Shown: piece by piece, positions 43,371 to 51,701 of the stretch
Layout: each line of letters opens with the position of its first letter
How positions within the stretch are numbered: position 1 is the stretch's first letter
Assembly: GCA_023414355.1 (NCBI GenBank)
Contig: JAEZOB010000040.1
Coordinates: 124,001-188,000 of the forward strand
Origin: Bacillota bacterium
GTDB taxonomy: Bacteria; Bacillota; Clostridia; Lachnospirales; Lachnospiraceae
Direction of reading: 5' to 3'
DNA length: 64,000 nucleotides
Notes under the pieces: generated by a model
Database searches by the model: none
What the model was told of the DNA's origin: nothing
What the model saw: the letters and a program-made list of their open reading frames with translations, nothing else
Position numbers and translations under genes: made by a program

Positions 43371-43865
43371 TTATTCGTACTTTGCTAAGATGCCCTCAAG
43401 ATCATCAAGAGACAATTTTCCATAAACATCCTCGTTGATGGTCAGGACAGGTGCAAGTCCGCATGCGCCGATGCAACGGCAGGACTCTAAGGAAAACTTT
43501 CCGTCATTTGTGCATCCGCCATCCTCTACACCGAGTATATCCTGAAGCTTGTTGAAGATATCTCCGGAGCCCTTAACGTAGCAAGCGGTTCCGAGACATA
43601 CGGAAACGTTGTATTTACCCTTCGGACTAAGAGAAAACTGAGAATAGAATGTTACGATACCGTAGACTTTTTCAAGCGGTACATTCATCTCGTTAGAAAT
43701 AATGGTCTGAACTTCGATAGGAAGATAACCATAAATACCTTGTGCCTTTTGCAAAATGGGCATTAATGCGCCTTTTTCGTCTTTATGATCAGCAATAACT
43801 TTCAAAAGCGCGGCTTCCTGCTCTTTCGTTCCTGCAAAGGGTACTGTGTTAATCTGCGATCCCAT
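43371..43865 (-). CDS. hydC: Hydrogenase NuoE-like subunit HydC
   Basis: A 164-residue thioredoxin-like 2Fe-2S subunit. VCLGTACYVKGSG and SCRCIGACGLAPVL supply the four Cys ligands, as in the 24-kDa NuoE family. It is first in the operon, with AAGGAGG before the ATG and a TATAAT at 43912-43917 (minus strand) but a weak -35. With HydB and HydA it completes the core trimeric enzyme. Confidence 0.94.
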   Translation of the reverse strand: MGSQINTVPFAGTKEQEAALLKVIADHKDEKGALMPILQKAQGIYGYLPIEVQTIISNEMNVPLEKVYGIVTFYSQFSLSPKGKYNVSVCLGTACYVKGSGDIFNKLQDILGVEDGGCTNDGKFSLESCRCIGACGLAPVLTINEDVYGKLSLDDLEGILAKYE

Positions 43866-44223
43866 TTTTAAACCTCCTTAAATATAAAATTGTGTCGCCA
43901 CAAACAGTCACATTATAACATAAGTCTGTTAAAAAATCTACAAAAAATATTAACAACTATCTGGATTATAATAGAAAGCGATCTATGCAACATGTATAAC
44001 AGGAAAATTATAAAAATTTTAATAAATTATTCTAATGAATCCGAGCGTATTCGCACGTTGTATTTGCAGGAAGTTTGTATTATAATAATCCTACATCGCT
44101 ACTCGATAATAATTCAAAAATTTGTATAGATAGATATATATTCGACTTTGTCGGAACTATGGGCTGTATCGATAAGGCAGCAGGTAAGTCAAAGTAAACT
44201 GGATAGAAGAGGAAGGCAAAACT
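43866..44223. promoter_or_regulatory. Divergent promoter region between the hydrogenase operon and its sensor genes
   Basis: Leftward: TATAAT on the minus strand at 43912-43917, with no good -35 element. Rightward: TTGTAT (44058-44063), 17 bases, TATAAT (44081-44086). Upstream of the leftward -10 there are inverted half-sites TGTTAA (43927-43932) and TTAACA (43950-43955), similar to Rex half-sites but separated by 17 bases instead of four. Confidence 0.55.
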
Positions 44224-45525
44224 ATGGATGATATGACGAGATACTTGTTTGAAGAAATGATTCAATCAGCGCCGGGAGGTGTTGTGAAGCTGGCTATGGA
44301 CGATGGACTAACGATCTTATTTGCAACAGATACCTTTTACGCGACAGTAAGAAATACGACGGATAATAAAGCCCCTTCCCTGCTGCTTCGACTGGTGTAT
44401 TCTGCTGATGTAATCTATGTCACCCAGCAGATTGCCTCTCAGAAAAGCAGAAAAGATAATATGATCAGCTTCAATTTCCGTATTCTGCAACAGGATGGAA
44501 GCTTTAAATGGATTATGCTGTCCGGTAAAAGAATGCAGGAGATCCATCAGAACGGGACGAAGTCAGTTCCGGTTTTTGCATGTGTGGCTTCGGATATCAC
44601 AGATATCATGCAGCAGTACAAGAGGCTGGAGCAAAGCGTAGATTATAATCGAGTTATTACCGATCTGTCCAAGGATCTTTTTTTTGAATATGATATTGCA
44701 TCGGATACCTTAAGCTTTTCGGAAATCTTTAGAGAAGTATTCGGCAAGGATGCTGAGATCCCCGGTTTTCGTAAAAAGTTGGAGAAAACTAAGATCATTC
44801 ACGCTGAAGAATTACCCGCTGTCATAAAGATTTTTAACAGTATGATGAGCGGAAGAAAGCTTGCAAGGTTTGAACTCAGGATGATTCCGAAGGATGGAAA
44901 TCCCTGCTGGTACACCTGTTATGTATCAATTATTTTTGGAGAGAACAAGACTCCCAGTAAGCTGGTTGGTAAATTGGCTCTTATGAATTCAGTTGAGAAG
45001 GAAGAGACAGAACCAGAATATGTCCCTGTTCTTGATGCTTTGACAACTGTCTGCTCTAAGGAATCTACTGAAATCATGATAAAAGAAGCCATCAAAAAGC
45101 AGAGCCCTGATTCGCTTTCTGCATTGCTGCTGGTAGATATCAGAAACTATAAAAGCATCAATGAGATAAGAAAATCAATTCAAGGAGAAGATATATTGAC
45201 CTCGATCGCATCGATATTAAAGGAAAATTTCCGTACAACCGATGTGATTGGAAGAATTGGTTTGAGTGAATTTGCTATCTATATCAAGGATATGCCGACG
45301 GAGAAGCTGGCATTTTATAAAGCAGAGAATATCTGTACAGAGCTTGAAGGACGGCATTCCTATCAGCATACAAAGAATGGGCTTGTAGCAAGCATTGGAA
45401 TGACACTTATGAGAGGAAGACAGGAATACGAGACCATGATGGCCAACGCCAATGCTGCACTTGTTATGGCGAAGAAGGTCTCAACCAGTTCCTTCGAAGT
45501 CTTCAGTGGGAGTATGAACAGTTAA
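44224..45525 (+). CDS. PAS-type sensor with a degenerate GGDEF domain
   Basis: A 433-residue protein. Two PAS-like regions (about 1-130, with FRILQQDGSFKWIMLSGKR, and 140-260, with IASDTLSFSEIFREVFG) precede a GGDEF-fold domain (about 270-430). At the active site the motif reads GRIGLSEFAIYI, GLSEF in place of GG(D/E)EF, so cyclase activity is doubtful; it may act as a GTP or nucleotide sensor. No membrane segment. It faces away from the hydrogenase operon and precedes the DRTGG-like gene by 70 bases, so it likely belongs to the hydrogenase regulatory group. Confidence 0.78.
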   Translation: MDDMTRYLFEEMIQSAPGGVVKLAMDDGLTILFATDTFYATVRNTTDNKAPSLLLRLVYSADVIYVTQQIASQKSRKDNMISFNFRILQQDGSFKWIMLSGKRMQEIHQNGTKSVPVFACVASDITDIMQQYKRLEQSVDYNRVITDLSKDLFFEYDIASDTLSFSEIFREVFGKDAEIPGFRKKLEKTKIIHAEELPAVIKIFNSMMSGRKLARFELRMIPKDGNPCWYTCYVSIIFGENKTPSKLVGKLALMNSVEKEETEPEYVPVLDALTTVCSKESTEIMIKEAIKKQSPDSLSALLLVDIRNYKSINEIRKSIQGEDILTSIASILKENFRTTDVIGRIGLSEFAIYIKDMPTEKLAFYKAENICTELEGRHSYQHTKNGLVASIGMTLMRGRQEYETMMANANAALVMAKKVSTSSFEVFSGSMNS

Positions 45526-45595
45526 GGAAACATGGAATCATTTATATGTCATAAACGAATAAAGGTTAAGCAAATCATTCCTATGGAGGTATAAG

Positions 45596-45949
45596 ATGAC
45601 GATTGAAGACATTAGGGAAATACTAGGCGCAAAGTATATTGTGGGGGAAGATTGGAAGGACCACGAGGTACATACAGCCTGCGGCTCGGATATGATGAGC
45701 GACGTATTGGCATTTATGAAGGATCAGTCTGTATTACTTACAGGACTTTGCAATCTTCAGGTAATCCGTACCTGCGAGATGATGGATATTGTTTGTATCG
45801 TTTTTGTCAGAGGAAAAATGCCCGATGAAGCCATGATAGAGATGGCAAGAGAAAAAGGAATCGCCATACTCTCCACAGGCCACAGAATGTTTGCTGCTTG
45901 TGGGTTGCTTTATGAAAAAGGCTTACGGGGAGGTCCGGATTATAAATGA
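45596..45949 (+). CDS. DRTGG-domain-like protein
   Basis: A 117-residue protein. IEDIREILGAKYIVGEDW, then DVLAFMKDQSVLLTGLCN and IVCIVFVRGKMPDEAMIEMAREKGI match small DRTGG-like proteins often found beside HydS-type genes in Clostridia. The role is unknown; DRTGG modules also occur in phosphotransacetylase and pyrophosphatases. It overlaps the next gene by four bases and is strongly coupled to it. GGAGG precedes the ATG. Confidence 0.78.
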   Translation: MTIEDIREILGAKYIVGEDWKDHEVHTACGSDMMSDVLAFMKDQSVLLTGLCNLQVIRTCEMMDIVCIVFVRGKMPDEAMIEMAREKGIAILSTGHRMFAACGLLYEKGLRGGPDYK

Positions 45950-46371
45950 GTAATGTAATTAAGATGTCCTACGAGGTGCCTGCCAATGATTTTACAAGGG
46001 CAGGAGAAGCTTCCAGCAGTTTGAAAAGCAGCCTGAAGAAAATGGGCGTAGACCCGGAAATTGTCCGCAAAGTATCCATTGCCATGTATGAAGGGGAGAT
46101 TAACATGGTAATCCACGCATCCGGAGGAAAGATCGATGTGACGATATCTCCGGAGGAGATTGAAATGATACTCAAGGATCAAGGACCGGGAATTGAGGAT
46201 ATTGAACTGGCGATGCAGGCTGGATATTCTACTGCACCGGATAATATTCGCAATCTTGGATTCGGTGCCGGGATGGGGCTGCCAAATATGAAGAAATACA
46301 GCGATGAGCTAATGATAGACAGTCAGATTGGTGTGGGGACTACAGTGACTATGAAGGTGAGGATGTCATAA
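45946..46371 (+). CDS. Anti-sigma-factor-type ATP-binding protein (RsbW-like)
   Basis: A 141-residue HATPase of the RsbW/SpoIIAB build: VRKVSIAMYEGEINMVIHA, LKDQGPGIEDIE and GFGAGMGLPNMKKYSD, with TTVTMKV at the end. Such proteins phosphorylate or sequester partners. In this neighbourhood it lies between the DRTGG-like gene and the hydrogenase homologue and is probably part of a redox-responsive signalling unit; the partner is not identified. Confidence 0.85.
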   Translation: MSNVIKMSYEVPANDFTRAGEASSSLKSSLKKMGVDPEIVRKVSIAMYEGEINMVIHASGGKIDVTISPEEIEMILKDQGPGIEDIELAMQAGYSTAPDNIRNLGFGAGMGLPNMKKYSDELMIDSQIGVGTTVTMKVRMS

Positions 46372-46406
46372 ATAAGATTGTTAAATTTATGATAAACTAA
46401 AGAGCC

Positions 46407-46440
46407 AATTGTTACTAAAAATGACTTTATGGTAACGGTT
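46407..46440 (+). promoter_or_regulatory. Hairpin directly before the HydS-like gene
   Basis: AATTGTTACT (46407-46416) pairs with GGTAACGGTT (46431-46440), ten pairs including three G-U, ending at the AAGGGGG ribosome-binding site of the next gene. It could modulate translation. Confidence 0.4.
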
Positions 46441-46454
46441 TAAGGGGGATTACG

Positions 46455-47738
46455 ATGGGTAAATTTTTTACTTCGGTACGTTTGAAGGAAGACTTATGTA
46501 TGGGATGCATCAACTGTATCAAACGCTGTCCTACACAAGCCATCCGGGTAAGAAACGGAAAAGCCGTGATTACGAAAGAGTTTTGTATTGATTGTGGAGA
46601 ATGTATCCGTATCTGCCCTCATCATGCGAAAGAGGCAACCTATGATTCCCCTGAAATCATGAAGCAATTTGAATATACGGTAGCGCTTCCTGCACCCTCT
46701 TTATATGGTCAGTTCAATCATCTTGAGGATATTAACATTGTGCTGACTGCCTTAAAGAAAATGGGGTTTGACGATGTCTACGAGGTGAGTGGTGCTGCCG
46801 AATTAGTTTCTGAGATGTCTAGAAAATATGTGGCAGAACACAAGGAACAATGGCCAATCATCAGTACAGCCTGTCCCTCAGTTGTCCGTTTGATTCAGGT
46901 GCGTTTTCCAAACCTGATTGAACATTTACTTCCGATCTGTGCACCGGTAGACATGGCAGCTTCAATAGCAAAGGATAAGGCCATGGAGAAGACCGGACTT
47001 CCGAGGGAAAAGATAGGAGTAATCTTTATCTCCCCATGCCCTGCGAAGATGACAGCAGTAAAATCACCGATTGGTATCGATCATAGTGAAATTGACGGTG
47101 TGCTGGCAATCAAAGAGGTCTATCCGATCCTGCTTCCACTGATGAAACAGAGTATCGATGCAGTGGAGGAACTGAGTATCTCAGGAAGAATCGGAATAGG
47201 CTGGGGTAGTACAGGAGGAGAAGCCGGAAGCCTGCTTACGGATAATTACCTGGCTGCGGATGGGATCGAGAATGTAATCAAAGTACTTGAGGATCTGGAG
47301 GATCAGAAATTCGACCAGTTGGAATTCATAGAGCTGAATGCTTGTGCAGGCGGCTGTGTCGGTGGTGTGTTGACAGTAGAAAACCCTTATCTGGCTAAGG
47401 TAAAGCTTATGAGACTACGAAAATATCTTCCTATCGCCTGCTCTCATCTTGTCAGTGGAGTAGATCCTAATAATTTCTGGACGGACGATGTAAAATACGA
47501 ACCGGTATTCAAGCTTGGTAAGGATGTGAACGAAAGCATTGCCAACATGGCAAGAGTGGAAGAGCTCTGTGAGAAATTTCCGAAGCTGGATTGTGGCTCC
47601 TGCGGTGCTCCTACCTGTAAGGCACTGGCTGAGGATATTGTACGTGGTGTAGCGAACGAACAGGATTGTATCCATATCCTGAGGGATTATATTCATAAGC
47701 TTTCCAGTGAATTATCAAAGCTTGATATTAAGAAATAG
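46455..47738 (+). CDS. HydS-like [FeFe]-hydrogenase homologue with terminal Fe-S domains
   Basis: A 427-residue protein. Two 4Fe-4S motifs (CMGCINCIKRCP and CIDCGECIRICP) open it, followed by an [FeFe]-hydrogenase large-subunit-like domain whose motifs have drifted: L1 STACPSVV, L2 SPCPAKM and L3 NACAGGCVGG. The C-terminus has a 4Fe-4S module (CGSCGAPTCKALAEDI). It matches the HydS-like putative sensory hydrogenases (group C/D), without a PAS domain. It is more likely a hydrogen or redox sensor than an enzyme of catabolism. It precedes the second DRTGG-like and PHP genes. Confidence 0.86.
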   Translation: MGKFFTSVRLKEDLCMGCINCIKRCPTQAIRVRNGKAVITKEFCIDCGECIRICPHHAKEATYDSPEIMKQFEYTVALPAPSLYGQFNHLEDINIVLTALKKMGFDDVYEVSGAAELVSEMSRKYVAEHKEQWPIISTACPSVVRLIQVRFPNLIEHLLPICAPVDMAASIAKDKAMEKTGLPREKIGVIFISPCPAKMTAVKSPIGIDHSEIDGVLAIKEVYPILLPLMKQSIDAVEELSISGRIGIGWGSTGGEAGSLLTDNYLAADGIENVIKVLEDLEDQKFDQLEFIELNACAGGCVGGVLTVENPYLAKVKLMRLRKYLPIACSHLVSGVDPNNFWTDDVKYEPVFKLGKDVNESIANMARVEELCEKFPKLDCGSCGAPTCKALAEDIVRGVANEQDCIHILRDYIHKLSSELSKLDIKK

Positions 47739-47819
47739 ATATCAGATCATACCTTTCAGGGGCTTGGTTAATAAACGTACCGGGAATACCCGGCCAGGCG
47801 CGGCCTGATAGGGGGATTA

Positions 47820-48188
47820 ATGAATAAAAGAAATTACGGAAGGAAGAAACAGATGAAGATCAAGGATTTAATTCAGGACGGGTGTTTTCAGCTTCTTAAT
47901 GAGGGCGGTAATACAGATAGGGAGATATCGGTACCGTTTTGCTGTGACCTGCTAAGTATAGCAATGGGAAAAATGCCTGCAGATTCTGCCTGGGTAACAG
48001 TTATGGGAAATGTCAATACCCTGGCTGTGACAACTCTTGCAGATGCTGCCTGTATCATACTTGCTGAGGGAAGTCGTCTTGATGATGCTGCATTAGCACG
48101 TGCAAAGGAGCAGAAGATTACGGTGTTTCTGACGGATTTGCCGATTTTTGATGCAGCGTTGATGGTATATCAGAAGCTCCATGCTTAA
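47820..48188 (+). CDS. Second DRTGG-like protein
   Basis: Up to 122 residues. DLIQDGCFQLLNEGG and VTVMGNVNTLAVTTLADAACIILAEG followed by ALARAKEQKITVFLTD match the same small DRTGG-like group as the gene at 45596. AGGGGG precedes ATG 47820; ATG 47853 (MKIKDL) is an alternative start that fits the usual family N-terminus. Its stop overlaps the PHP gene start. Two such proteins flank the HydS-like gene, suggesting they act with it. Confidence 0.72.
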   Translation: MNKRNYGRKKQMKIKDLIQDGCFQLLNEGGNTDREISVPFCCDLLSIAMGKMPADSAWVTVMGNVNTLAVTTLADAACIILAEGSRLDDAALARAKEQKITVFLTDLPIFDAALMVYQKLHA

Positions 48189-48906
48189 GCTTTCCTATGA
48201 CCTGCATATCCACTCCTGCTTATCTCCCTGCGGCGATGAGGATATGACACCTGGGAATATCGTCGGGATGTCCGCAATCAAGGGGTTGGATATCATAGCG
48301 GTAACGGATCATAATTCCTGTAAAAACTGTCCTGCAGTACTGAAGCTCGCACAGCAGTATGGAATGATTGCAATACCCGGAATGGAGCTGACCACCATGG
48401 AGGAGGTCCATGCCTTATGCCTGTTCGCAGAGCTTGAGGATGCACTCCGGTTCAATGAATATGTCTCAGACAAGCTAATGAAGATCCCAAATGATGAGAA
48501 AGCCTTCGGTAAGCAGGAAGTCTGTGATGAGGAGGATCAGGTCATCAGTACGGAACCTTATCTTCTGATCAATGCTACAGATATCTCCTTTGACGAGCTA
48601 GGAAGACTGATGCAGGAATTTCACGGAATCTATATTCCGGCTCATCTGGATAAGAATTCGAACAGTCTGTTATCAAACCTAGGCTTTATCTCGCCGGACG
48701 CTGATTTTGCCGTGGCTGAGCTTGCAGATCCTGGTAAGCTGGAGACGCTCTCTGAGGCTAATCCTTATCTGAAGGGATGCAATATTATTACTGATTCGGA
48801 TGCGCATGACCTTGGAAGGATTCACGAGGCCTTAAACTACCTCACCTGCGAGGAAAAGAGCAGGGAGGCTGTCATAAAAGCATTGATAACAAGAGAAAGA
48901 GGATAG
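48181..48906 (+). CDS. PHP-domain phosphoesterase-like protein
   Basis: A 241-residue PHP protein. DLHIHSCLSPCGDEDMTP, VTDHNSCKNC, IPGMELTTMEEVHAL, GIYIPAHLDK and ITDSDAHDLGRIHEAL carry the metal ligands of the family. It probably hydrolyses a phosphate ester. PHP genes in this position next to HydS-type genes recur in Clostridia. It overlaps the upstream gene by eight bases and ends the cluster at a terminator. Confidence 0.88.
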   Translation: MLKLSYDLHIHSCLSPCGDEDMTPGNIVGMSAIKGLDIIAVTDHNSCKNCPAVLKLAQQYGMIAIPGMELTTMEEVHALCLFAELEDALRFNEYVSDKLMKIPNDEKAFGKQEVCDEEDQVISTEPYLLINATDISFDELGRLMQEFHGIYIPAHLDKNSNSLLSNLGFISPDADFAVAELADPGKLETLSEANPYLKGCNIITDSDAHDLGRIHEALNYLTCEEKSREAVIKALITRERG

Positions 48907-48937
48907 GAAGCTGACTGCTGCCCGTCCTCTTTCTTTG
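48895..48937 (+). terminator. Terminator of the sensor cluster
   Basis: GAAAGAGGA (48895-48903) and TCCTCTTTC (48925-48933), then TTTG. The upstream arm overlaps the PHP stop codon. Confidence 0.7.
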
Positions 48938-48938
48938 T

Positions 48939-48986
48939 ATACATGATCCATAAAAGATTGCGAAGCAAATTTTATGAATACATGAT
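48939..48986. repeat. Post-terminator hairpin flanked by direct repeats
   Basis: ATACATGAT repeats (48939-48947 and 48978-48986) flank CATAAAAGATTGC-GAA-GCAAATTTTATG. A similar ATACATGAT-led hairpin lies at 38139-38180 after the hydrogenase terminator. Confidence 0.6.
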
Positions 48987-49024
48987 TAATAAATATAAAT
49001 TCCTTTACAATACTTTTCTTTGTG

Positions 49025-50347
49025 TTAATCCTGTTTATCCAGTGTACTAAGCGTTCTGTTATACAAGGCGCTGAAGGATAGAAGAGTCCCTGTAATTCCG
49101 GTAAAGATAAACATGGCTGCGATTCCGGAACCCGGTCCTTGACCTACAATCAAGGAAAGAAAGTGCTTTAAGCCGGTATTACTCATCATCAGGGGTTCAA
49201 ACACATAATCCGCCAGAAGGCCTCCGAACAGATAACCCAGAGGGATGGTACAAAACTGTAGAGTGGATCTTGCAGAAAAGACTCGTCCCTGCATCTCGAT
49301 CGGTATCGTAGTCCGCAGGATGGCAGACTGATTTGCTCCGAGAAAAGCTAGAGGGATATTTCCTATAAAATTCGCTGCAATCCAAACCACCGGATTTTGG
49401 GATACCCCTAAGGCCAGATCACAGATTAAGAAGGATAAGCCACAACCAATAAAGATGACGGCAACCTTTTTCTTAGGAGGCTTCATGAAGGTTACGAGGA
49501 TGCCACCGAATAAGGTACCTAAGCTTACGGCTGAGGAGACAGCCCCCAGTACAAGCTTTCCATCAGGTATTCTTGATAAAATCATTGCAGTGACAGTGGT
49601 TGTAATACCGCCTCCACCAATATACGCAATCAGATTGATCGCGGTAAAATATAAGATCAGCTGTAGTATCGCGGAATGCTTCTTTAAAAATAAAAACCCC
49701 TCTCTGCAATCCTGTAAGAAGGATCTTCCGGCGTGCAGATGCTTCGATTCATGTGATCCAATCGGCAGACGAATCAATGCCGACAGGGTGATAAATGCGA
49801 CCAGGAAGGACGCAATATCTACAATCAGGATGATATCGATTCCAAAGAAGGCCATGAGCATGGTTGCTATTGCAGGAGTCAGAATACCTACCGCAGATTC
49901 AGAAATTGACTGCAGCCCTCCGATTTTATGATAATATCTGCTTGGCACCAGTTCGGAAACAGTTACCGTATTTGCAGGGGTCTGAAAAGCATTCATGGTA
50001 CTGTTCAGCATATTAAAGAGATAGATGTGCCATATCTCAAGCCGACCGAGAAGGATAAGCAGAAAGATCGAAAGAGTTCCTGCGGCAGCAACACTGTCAC
50101 ACAGTAACATGATTTTCTTTCTGTTATGTCTGTCGGCAAAGGTTCCGGCTATAAAGCTGAGCAAAATCGAAGGCAGATAGGTACATACCGCTAATAATGA
50201 TACACCCAGAGCACTGTTGTTCCTCTGATATACCCAGATCAGCAGGGCATAGCTAGTCATAGAGCTACCGAGGGAAGACAGGCTTTGTGATCCCCATAAT
50301 AAAAGATAGGTTCTTAATTCCTTGATTGTTTTAATAATATTATTCAT
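49025..50347 (-). CDS. MFS transporter, Mef/EntS-like (MFS_3 type)
   Basis: A 440-residue transporter with 12 expected membrane segments. The A motif appears as GTFADRHNRKKIM after segment 2, and the N-terminus (LWGSQSLSSLGSSMTSYALLIWV) is typical of the macrolide-efflux/enterobactin-exporter branch. The gene is preceded by a leader ORF and stable hairpins (50349-50499), an arrangement known from macrolide and related resistance genes whose translation is switched on by stalled ribosomes. An efflux pump for a ribosome-targeting drug is therefore a good hypothesis, but the substrate is not shown. GGAG lies nine bases before the ATG, inside a hairpin. Confidence 0.88.
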   Translation of the reverse strand: MNNIIKTIKELRTYLLLWGSQSLSSLGSSMTSYALLIWVYQRNNSALGVSLLAVCTYLPSILLSFIAGTFADRHNRKKIMLLCDSVAAAGTLSIFLLILLGRLEIWHIYLFNMLNSTMNAFQTPANTVTVSELVPSRYYHKIGGLQSISESAVGILTPAIATMLMAFFGIDIILIVDIASFLVAFITLSALIRLPIGSHESKHLHAGRSFLQDCREGFLFLKKHSAILQLILYFTAINLIAYIGGGGITTTVTAMILSRIPDGKLVLGAVSSAVSLGTLFGGILVTFMKPPKKKVAVIFIGCGLSFLICDLALGVSQNPVVWIAANFIGNIPLAFLGANQSAILRTTIPIEMQGRVFSARSTLQFCTIPLGYLFGGLLADYVFEPLMMSNTGLKHFLSLIVGQGPGSGIAAMFIFTGITGTLLSFSALYNRTLSTLDKQD

Positions 50348-50348
50348 G

Positions 50349-50460
50349 GTACTTTACTCCATTCGGTTATTTTTAATCGTTCTTAAGAGCAAAGTACGTC
50401 ACAGGATGGTTAGTTTACAGCTTCATGCAGCGAACCATCCGAAACGGACTCTGCATGAAG
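50349..50460 (-). promoter_or_regulatory. Attenuator-like hairpin set in the MFS leader
   Basis: Minus strand, in order: CTTCATGCAG (50451-50460) pairs with CTGCATGAAG (50421-50430); GGATGGTT (50433-50440) can pair instead with AACCATCC (50404-50411), which competes with the first stem; GTACTTTGCTC (50387-50397) pairs with GAGTAAAGTAC (50349-50359), burying the GGAG of the MFS gene. Confidence 0.75.
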
Positions 50461-50499
50461 GAACGCAATCTCAAGTTCCATGTGTTGAAATATAAGCAT
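50410..50499 (-). CDS. 29-codon leader peptide upstream of the MFS gene
   Basis: Minus strand ATG at 50499 with AGAGGTG six bases upstream, stop TAA at 50412-50410. It encodes a hydrophobic start (MLIFQHMELEIAFLH) and a polar end. The stop lies between the paired segments of the leader. An in-frame ATG at 50505 is an alternative start. Too short for similarity-based naming. Confidence 0.65.
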   Translation of the reverse strand: MLIFQHMELEIAFLHAESVSDGSLHEAVN

Positions 50500-50537
50500 T
50501 ATCATCACCTCTTATTCTTTAGCTTTTGTCTATTTAT

Positions 50538-50566
50538 GTTGTATCAGAAAGTGATACAGCGGTCAA
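50538..50566 (-). promoter_or_regulatory. MFS promoter with a palindromic operator in the spacer
   Basis: Minus-strand TTGACC (50561-50566), 17 bases, TACAAC (50538-50543). The spacer contains the perfect dyad TGTATCA-ctttc-TGATACA (50540-50558), a plausible repressor or activator site. Confidence 0.65.
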
Positions 50567-50760
50567 GAAGATTATAATTTTTATCTATGCTTGCATCTGC
50601 TGTGGGAGATAATTATAATATGGTATATTATGATGGGATCGAGCTTACTAAGTAATAAACTGTATCCTGCAGCTTCCAACATTAACGCCCGACATTTTCG
50701 GGCATTTATGAAAGGGCGGAATATAAAAAGCATAAATCACAATTTTAGGAGGGGAGTATA

Positions 50761-51669
50761 ATGAGGAACTACACTTTATATCAAATCGATTCATTTACTA
50801 AAGAGAAATTCACGGGGAACCCGGCGGGAGTAATAACCCATGCTGATGGCTTGTCAGACAAAGAGATGCAGAAGATTGCAAGGGAACTTAATAATTCAGA
50901 AACTGCTTTTATCTTTTCAGCGGATTGCCCAGACTACGATCTGCATATCAGATTCTTCACCCCGACAAGTGAGGTTCCGATCTGCGGGCATGCTACGATA
51001 GCAGCTCATTATGCCCGTGCTCTTGAGAAACAGATTGAGAATGCAAGAGTCTATCATAAGACAGGAGCTGGGATCCTACCTGTAGATATCATGAAGGAGA
51101 ATGGGGATTATAAGATTATCATGACACAGGGAAAGATAGAATATGGTGAGATACTCGAGGGGGATAATAAAGGAAGATTACTGTCAGCACTGAAGCTTAC
51201 GGAAGAGGACCTATTGGAAGATTATGCTATCCAGATTGTATCCACCGGTCATTCTAAGGTTATGATAGGAATAAAAAATACGGATACGTTGCATTCCCTG
51301 CAGCCAAATTATGATATACTTGCGAGATTAAGCAGGGACATTCAATGTAACGGATATTATGTGTTTACAAAAGCTCCGGAGGGAAGTGACATTCTCATAC
51401 ACGGAAGGATGTTTGCACCGGCAATCGGCATTAATGAGGACCCAGTCACAGGGAATGCAAACGGTCCTCTTGGCGCATATCTGGTCCACCATGGTCTTGT
51501 AAAGCATGACGGCAAAGTATTTAAATTTAAGGCGATGCAGGGCGAAGCCATCGGCAGGACAGGTGTCATAGAAGTAGAAGTTGTTATCGAGGATAAGGAA
51601 CCTGCCAAGGTGATGATCGCGGGTAGCGCGACCGTTGTATTTCAGACGGAAATATCACTAAACGATTGA
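50761..51669 (+). CDS. PhzF family isomerase/epimerase-like protein
   Basis: A 302-residue protein of the PhzF/diaminopimelate-epimerase fold. Start LYQIDSFTKEKFTGNPAGV, then ELNNSETAFIF with the catalytic Glu, PTSEVPICGHATIAAHY, and the second-domain INEDPVTGNANGPLGAYL, all typical. Members isomerise DHHA in phenazine synthesis, but stray copies like this one, without phz neighbours, have unknown substrates. AGGAGG precedes the ATG. The promoter for asnS overlaps its stop codon. Confidence 0.9.
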   Translation: MRNYTLYQIDSFTKEKFTGNPAGVITHADGLSDKEMQKIARELNNSETAFIFSADCPDYDLHIRFFTPTSEVPICGHATIAAHYARALEKQIENARVYHKTGAGILPVDIMKENGDYKIIMTQGKIEYGEILEGDNKGRLLSALKLTEEDLLEDYAIQIVSTGHSKVMIGIKNTDTLHSLQPNYDILARLSRDIQCNGYYVFTKAPEGSDILIHGRMFAPAIGINEDPVTGNANGPLGAYLVHHGLVKHDGKVFKFKAMQGEAIGRTGVIEVEVVIEDKEPAKVMIAGSATVVFQTEISLND

Positions 51670-51693
51670 AATTCGGGAACGATGTGTTATAAT
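51666..51693 (+). promoter_or_regulatory. Promoter of the asnS leader
   Basis: TTGAAA (51666-51671), 16 bases, TATAAT (51688-51693); it overlaps the phzF stop. Confidence 0.65.
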
Positions 51694-51701
51694 CTTCAAG
51701 A

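Noticed and set aside
43866..44223. Standard Rex operator
   Set aside because: The half-sites are 17 bases apart rather than four, so it is listed only as a low-interest finding.
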